Shown: positions 58,175-64,000 of the stretch, piece by piece
Layout: each line of letters begins with the position of its first letter
How positions within the stretch are numbered: position 1 is the stretch's first letter
Assembly (NCBI GenBank): GCA_958295665.1
Contig: OY282560.1
Coordinates: forward strand, 145,320,091-145,384,090
DNA from: Tipula vernalis
Taxonomy: Eukaryota > Arthropoda > Insecta > Diptera > Tipulidae
Direction: 5' to 3'
DNA: 64,000 nucleotides
Notes under the pieces: generated by a model
What the model was told of the DNA's origin: nothing
What the model saw: only the letters and a program-made list of their open reading frames with translations
Database searches by the model: none
Program-made: the position numbers and the translations under genes

Positions 58175-58490
58175 TCCTTTATCATAAATAAATACGTACG
58201 GTGCAAGCTTGTTGTGTTGCTGTTAGTGTAAACTCAGTGAATATTTAATTGATTGATGAAATTTAAATTTTATAAATTAAAATCAATAAACTGTGATCTA
58301 AATTTGTGTTTATGCAAAAATACTTATCAACAGTGATTGGAAATAGCACAGAGTGAATTACAAAAAGTGAATATTTTATGTTTCCTATTTAAGAAGTGTA
58401 TTCTAGCCATAACCACGTACTACAGGATTTATACATTTAAATTGATTAACAAAAATCTATAATTGCACTAAACTTACTGCATTAAATAAG
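58175..58490 (+). other. CCNQ: candidate 5'UTR exon of cyclin Q
   Basis: AT-rich sequence without a long ORF, ending at a strong donor AATAAG/GTACGT (58491). It could join the acceptor at 63505 through a 5.0-kb intron. The assignment rests on splice signals, spacing and the upstream TATA and DRE motifs; no transcript evidence is available here. Confidence 0.35.
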
Positions 58491-59364
58491 GTACGTGTTA
58501 AGATAGTTTTGTAATTCGATCTAAATTTAATTCGGCAACCATGGAAAATTTCTCTAAAAATGGACCCGCTTGCATTTTGGGAGTTTTCTTTTAATTTGTA
58601 TTGCATTTCCATTTCTTGTCTGTGTTGTGTAACGTAAATGCATAAAATCAATTTCATTTCATAGGAGCTTGGGTTTGTGCATGTGTGATGTGTACCAAAG
58701 TAATTTTTTTTGCGATAAAAAAAACGATAAACTTTCTAATGTAGTAAATAAAAAGAGAGAAGTACTTAATCACCATCACCACTCAATTTGAAACCGGTCT
58801 TTATTAAAGGTGTTTCGGCATTTTAATTTGCTCTCAAGTATATTCAAGCGAATTTATCATTTTTATTTAAATAATATAACCAACAACTTCAATTGATGTT
58901 TGTATGTATCGTAATTGTTGAAAAATAAGAATCGAAAATTGAGAATAGCATGAATTTTATTTCCTAATAATTATCCACATTAATTATAGAAGCCTTAAGT
59001 AACTGCGAAAATTCCACAACTGTTCTTAAATGGTTTGCATTAATTACAGTTTCTATTTGCTTTAGAATTGATGTGGTTCCTCTTCCTATAACTTGACTCT
59101 AGAGTCTAAATTCAGATTATTCCATATCATATTGATTTAAATTTGATTGTTTGATTATCTAATTAAGTAGTTGTTAAAAATCTGATAAAGCTATTTGACC
59201 TTAACGTTTGGCAAGCTGTTGTCCTCGTCAATTTCAATTATGCTTACAGCCTTGCACGTTTTTGAGATTAATATTACGACTTTAGGCTCAGACCAATACA
59301 ATTTGGAAATCGTTTGTCCATTGGATGATAAGCTTTTTAGTCAGTTTGATGTTATGTTTGATAA
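58491..59364. other. probable cyclin Q intron, no element seen
   Basis: AT-rich sequence with no recognisable features. Confidence 0.4.
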
Positions 59365-59593
59365 TTAACCCTTCTGCGTGGGAGTTAAAAGTTTGAATTA
59401 CTATGTGAGTTGCAGGAGGAGGAAATTAAACGAAAACTTTTAACTGTACTTTATACAAATAGAATCTAAAATAATTCACGGTTATTAAAGTTCGTATTTT
59501 GTAATAACGTACATACACGTGTACGGCATTCCGCAGTAGAGATGATTTTACGCATAACGTACACGTGTATGGCACTCCACGCGGAAGGGTTAA
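59365..59593. mobile_element. piggyBac-type MITE
   Basis: TTAA at 59365-59368 and again at 59590-59593 brackets a sequence beginning CCCTTCTGCGTGGGAGT and ending with its near inverse ACTCCACGCGGAAGGG. TTAA duplication plus CCC termini is the piggyBac signature. The 221-bp interior contains a partial direct repeat with ACGTGTACGGCATTCC and ACGTGTATGGCACTCC. No transposase is encoded. Confidence 0.72.
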
Positions 59594-60290
59594 TATAATT
59601 ACATGACAGCAACAATTGTTGGGCGAGGGAAAACCAAGATTGAGGAAGATGGTTGTTATAATGGCATTTGCATTCAATTTTCCATTAAACTGCATTATAA
59701 ACTTTATCTTTATGTACCCAGTAAAACGTTTTCAATTTTGTTCCATTAGAACTACCAACAATTTAATTTTGTCCGCTAAAGTGTTAACTACTATGTTCTA
59801 CTTGTTGGTGCCGCTATGGGAGTTAAGAATTCCGAAATTGTTGTTGTGAGTGGAGCGTATATAAACGAAGCAACTAATCTTATTATTGATCATCTCGCTT
59901 ATTTAAAACAACCTTGGACCAGGAGTTGCGATTCTTGAAGGGCTCAATAAAATTTGGCTGTGTTGTGACAGCGGGTTATTTCTCTGCTTTACTACCTTCA
60001 TGTCGCATGGTATTTTCAATGATTGCTTGTACTTTGCACGTTGTAAGCTGCATGCATATGAATATTATCATTATGATTATATTCCCCTTTGAGTTTTTAT
60101 ATAACGTCTCTAGTTATGTAATTGATCGTGACCTGAATGAACCTTTATATCATCTGATAGCGGACGTATTGGTCTAGAGTTGAACGATGCCTCAATCTGA
60201 TAAAGTTTTAAATTAAGGGCGACGCATTTTTTCTTTTTAATAAAAAGACTTGTGTGTAACATATTCGCCTTACTTTTATTTCGTATGAAA
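59594..60290. other. probable cyclin Q intron, nothing firm
   Basis: Open frames at 59616-59849 and 59914-60177 are hydrophobic and unassigned; they are probably chance or transposon debris. Confidence 0.4.
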
Positions 60291-60299
60291 GTAGAATAT

Positions 60300-60720
60300 T
60301 TAGATACCATTAATTGTGGACCACAACATCACTCAAATGTCCTCCACGTCATTGGTCCATATTTCTTTTTAAACGAACATAAACAATCCGTTACGGTTAA
60401 TGACCGTGATATGCTGACTAATTTTTGGTGCGATAAATTGGATGAATTAGACTAGGCCGAGATGTCATTTCAGCAGGACGCCGCCACAAGCCACACAGCT
60501 GGTCAAACCATCGATTTATTGGAAACGAAGCTCGGGGAACGCGTTATCTCCAGAAATGGACCAGTCAATTGGCCGCCTCGTTCATGCGATTTAACACTTT
60601 TAGACTTTTTTTCTTTATGGCTATGTCAAGTCAATGGTCTATTCCAATAAGCCGCAGACTTTAGACCCAAGAGCCACCAACAAGCGAGGGTGCTTGGCCT
60701 TCGTGCGAGCGGTGATTCAT
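60300..60720 (+). mobile_element. Tc1/mariner-group transposase fragment
   Basis: The plus strand reads VLHVIGPYFFLNEHKQSVTV, then FQQDAATSHTAGQTIDLL (second catalytic Asp) and VISRNGPVNWPPRSCDLTLL, then DFF. This is the C-terminal catalytic half of an IS630/Tc1/mariner-type transposase; the N-terminus is missing. An in-frame stop (TAG near 60453) splits it. Confidence 0.75.
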
Positions 60721-62280
60721 TTTTTGCTTGTTCTGCTTCATACAATATTCTAACAGACATTTAGTCCTCTTCAAAATTTGGAAAAGAAGCCAATTCTGAT
60801 TAACTTAATAATTTTGGTGCTTATAATGCATATAATTTAGAGTGGGCCAATTCGGTAACTCCATTTTGAACAAAAAGCATTTCAATACAAGAATTTGTGC
60901 ATAAAAAATTGAAATTTTTACTAAAATATAGTTTTATTTTTCAAAGGTCTTTGAACTGAGTTTTATACTTAACCTTTTTCGAATTCGTGTAGCTCTGGAT
61001 TCATCGCGGAAATTCGTAAGTGACCTAACGCAATTTGTACTCTTTATTTTGCACTTGTTGGTTAATTCTCCCTAATATTATGGATGTTTTGTTGGTTTTC
61101 GCTTTCCTTCGGCTCTTTTATCAAGAGATCTATTTCACAGTCGAAAACCCTTGTTTTATTAGGATCTCAATTACTAGGTAATGTATCATTCTGCTTCAAT
61201 ATCCTTCAATAGTTGTAATTTTCTGTCTGCTATTGATATAAGTATATATCTCTGTACTCAGAAGCAAGTTAGCAGAGGAAGGAGTATCTTTAGATGCTTT
61301 CAAAAATTTAGTCTTCGGGCAGCAAAATTCTGTACCGAAATTTGATGCTCAAAAATCAAATTCACTATAAGAATAATGTAACATTCATAAAATAACACAA
61401 TTTTAATATTACATATTCTGGTATATAGTATTACCAAGGTATTGTTCCAATATTCCCTAAAAATAGGGAAATATAATTTATTCATAATTCGCAATCGCGG
61501 TCGAGGTGTTGTATCACGTGGTCTGAGGCTGCTAGTGCAATCATTCTCCATAGTTTGTTGGTAGAAGATTTTATTGAATAACTTCGTACACTCAAAGGGC
61601 AATATTTTGATGCTCAATTATGAAATGACCTTGGATCTAGCAACGCAGATAATTTTACTGGATATCCAAGGTTGATTTGATTTGGGCGGAATTTTTAGGT
61701 AATCCCATTTAACCCCACTTTTCTGATTTCAGCAAAGAAGACGGACTACTAACTATAAATCTGCGTTGTTGAGCGTCCTTTATTGTATTTGAAGCTTTTA
61801 TTGGGATCTAAGTGATCTTCTAGAAAAGTAAAAACTTTATCTAATGATTTTGATTGCCAATGCGTCTTGTTCTCAAGAGTCTTTAAAACAAGTGGAATTT
61901 ATTTTATATTCCTGGTTGAAGTACCGATGTTCAAATTATTTAAGGCAAAGAATATTCTGAAATCGAGCCATGCAGAACCTTTGTATCGCAGCTCCGGTGG
62001 ATTTGTATTGAGTCGTGCAAGCATAGGAGAATGTTGGTTCATATCGTTTGAGTTTTCCAGTTGTTTATCAACATTTTAATATTTGTCATACAAGCTTTAT
62101 GCTGTACTTCGTTTTTGTAGGATGTTCGCTTGTCTCTTTTTATTCTGTTTCTATTCTGATGAAACGAATAAGATTCTTTTTATTATTATTTTGGCCTAAT
62201 TTCACGAGCTACACAGCGCGAAAGAGCCATCAGCCATGTTAACACTTTATAAGAAAAATATTCTTAAGTAAGACCTTTAA
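60721..62280. other. probable cyclin Q intron, unassigned
   Basis: Unassigned sequence. The minus-strand frame 61300-61617 has SLRPRDTTPRPRLRIMN, and the 61680-62240 stretch looks like degraded coding DNA, but I cannot name a family. Confidence 0.35.
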
Positions 62281-62284
62281 GGGT

Positions 62285-63097
62285 AGTTTGGTGAATTGAA
62301 ATGTTTCCCATTCCTTTTCTGATCACTGCTATCTTCAGTATGAACTGGTTACAGAAGCCACAAATGTGATTAAAACTCTCTGTACCGACACCGGAGGTGG
62401 ATGACTTAGTAGAGAAGCTTTCTGATGCTTTTCTTGTAGCTATGTTGGGAGCATCTCCTCTGATTAGAGGTTTGGGTAAACAAAGGCCACCTTGGTGGTC
62501 GAAACAAAAGCCAAGAAAACAAGAACTGCTGAGGATTGGGATTGCTATAAGGAAGTCCTTAAACACACAAGTATGAAATAAGAAGTGCCAAAATAAGTGG
62601 CTGGGGGGTCAGTGGGTCTACTGTGTTAAAATACAGGAATCATCGAAGGCTGCGAGGCTATGCCAAGCCTATCATGCCGAGTCATCTCCAGCGACCGGAT
62701 GGTTCTGGAACATAACTAGTACTGAATCTTTGAAGTTACTTCTGATAACCCGCTTTCTGGAGTGCTCCAAACTGGCGCCTGAAATGGGTTCAGACGTTGC
62801 AAGTCGAATAATAAGCAGGAGGAAGTTGGTGTGGGCAATTAACACAGCCTTAAACATACAAGTCAGCTGGACCTGATATTTCTGCGGATGTTCAGCAAGC
62901 CATTGACTTGGTTCTATCCTGGCTGGAAGTTATCTTCAGAGGCAGCCTGCATCAAGCATGCAAAGCGTACTTAATTGTATACTGGCTGTAAGCTCTGGAT
63001 GGTTCAAAGAGTAGTTGAGAAAATTTTTATGTAGTGTGGCTACGGACCATTTTTATGTCTATGCCGGTACTTAGGACTGCCACCCTAACCTAACCTG
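62285..63097 (+). mobile_element. LOA-type LINE, second, truncated copy
   Basis: It begins in the endonuclease (SFSDHCYLQ equivalent, near 62310). It continues through the RPPWWS-type linker and the RT start (SQRPDGSGT region at 62690, SAGPDISADVQQAIDLVLSW near 62865-62920). It then jumps to the 3'UTR, GTGGCTACGGACCATTTTTA, ending ACCCTAACCTAACCT. The sequence parallels 53140-53930 and 55790-55866 of the larger copy. Many stops are present. Confidence 0.75.
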
Positions 63098-63505
63098 AAA
63101 CTTTTTGGTATTCAATTTTCAACATGCTGTTGAGGCCTACTTTTGAGATATTTTCAAATGCCGAATAGTCTCACTTGTAGACGTCAGAAAGTATACTAAT
63201 ATATGGACAAATCAGGCGACAATCTGCAATTTTGGAAGTTTTACCGCTGGTTATTTTAAGCACTAATTACCTTTTCTGCTCTCTCTTACAAATGCAAAGA
63301 ATTTGTCGCCTCACTAAAACAGTGAGCACACGTGAGAGACCTATTTTATTTAATGAGATCTCAACATTCATTGATTACAATAACCAAAATGTAAAATACT
63401 ATAATGTTCCGATAAATTAACTGATTTATATTAATTGATTAGAAAGTAAATTTAATTATCAACTTTTCATTTGTTCACACATTTATTCATTCATTTTTAT
63501 TTCAG
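63098..63505. other. end of probable intron with 3' splice site
   Basis: AT-rich sequence ending in a strong acceptor TTCATTTTTATTTCAG (AG at 63504-63505), just upstream of the first cyclin Q coding exon. Confidence 0.5.
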
Positions 63506-63606
63506 ATTAAATTATCATAAGCCCACCAAATCCCCACTCGATCTACAAATAGCACTGAAATCAAAACAAAATTGACTGATTAATTTTAGCAAAAAAAAAC
63601 AACAAA

Positions 63607-63840
63607 ATGAAAGATTTTATCGATGTATTGGCATTACAACAACAAACTCAACGTGATACATTAAAAGCCACCAAAACAATGCCGATCGATTATAAAAAGA
63701 AAAATGGGAAAACCGTTTCGTCACGATTTCTTTTTGAATGTGCCATCAAATTGAATATGAAACCACTAACTTCAGCCATGGGTGCAGTCATTTTTCATAA
63801 GTTTTTCAATGAAGTGAATCCAGAGGAGTATGATAGCTTT
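63607..63840 (+). CDS. CCNQ: cyclin Q (FAM58A-like), first coding exon
   Basis: Cyclin Q is the partner of CDK10. The 78 codons start MKDFIDVLALQQQTQRDTLK, then YKKKNGKTVSSRFLFECAIK and LTSAMGAVIFHKFFNEVNPE. The block RF..E...KL.MKPL..A....I.HKFF.E.N...YD is the start of the cyclin box in this family. The exon ends in phase 0 after EEYDSF at a strong donor GTAAGTATAC (63841); the remaining exons lie beyond the window. The ATG follows AACAAA, a good insect start context. The frame stays open to 63891, but that part is intron. The symbol follows the vertebrate name. Confidence 0.85.
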
Positions 63841-64000
63841 GTAAGTATACTGCAAATATTGGCTAGCTCACCGACTGGTTTTGTGTATTAATTAATTTTT
63901 TTATGTTGACATCATTATTAAGATTCTGTTTTCATCTCAGCGTAACGTAAATAATTCGTTTTCTTTTTAAACGAGTAGATAAGATAAATCAAAATTGTAA
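63841..64000 (+). other. cyclin Q intron, incomplete
   Basis: Starts with GTAAGT; no acceptor before the window ends. Confidence 0.7.

Noticed and set aside
61300..61617. 105-residue minus-strand ORF
   Set aside because: Not recognised; AT-rich and hydrophobic at the end, within probable intron debris.
1..64000. CRISPR arrays, operons, rRNA genes
   Set aside because: No regularly spaced repeats, ribosome binding sites or rRNA sequence; the gene structure is eukaryotic.

Overview
The window looks like an insect chromosome, most likely a fly (Diptera). It is AT-rich, has long introns and is packed with decayed transposable elements. The host genes have splice sites matching GTAAGT/TTTCAG, the two recognisable genes resemble their Drosophila counterparts, and two overlapping DRE motifs (TATCGATA) lie in the right place for a fly promoter. 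There are no bacterial-type operons. I recognise only two host genes: a complete minus-strand ric-3 (nicotinic receptor chaperone) and the first coding exon of a plus-strand cyclin Q (FAM58A/CCNQ) gene that runs off the right edge.

Layout. 1-2140: downstream of ric-3, with a pogo-like MITE and a Harbinger-like relic. 2230-33622: ric-3, read right to left. Its start is at 33622, exon 2 at 32496-32650, then an intron of about 18.2 kb, exons 3 and 4 at 13930-14268, a coiled-coil exon at 11823-12154, an alternative exon at 3906-3976, and three 3' exons ending at 2230. Its introns hold a BEL/Pao relic, two CR1-type LINE pieces, two mariner pieces, two copies of an unclassified DDE-like family, a gypsy gag piece and several palindromic MITEs. 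33623-57890: about 24 kb between the two divergently transcribed genes, filled with elements. These include a 2.6-kb CAC-ended DNA transposon nested in a Tc1-like element, two more Tc1-like elements, a tRNA-headed SINE, a copia piece and a LOA-type LINE of about 4.3 kb. 57895-64000: probable cyclin Q promoter, 5'UTR exon, a 5-kb intron with further elements, and the first coding exon.

Main points of interest. (1) The element at 35623-38216 has termini reading CACGGTG, a 4-bp target duplication (AGCG), a Cys-rich N-terminus and a DDE-type core whose motif order recalls RAG1/Transib and CMC/Chapaev transposases. A related Tc1 copy at about 49 kb supplies the empty target site. (2) The ric-3 exon phases mean that exactly one of the coiled-coil exon and the 3906-3976 exon can be used, giving products of 587 or 500 residues. 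(3) Two copies of a LOA-type LINE end in a CCTAACCTAACC tail resembling the insect telomere repeat. All family calls come from reading motifs by eye; no database search was run.
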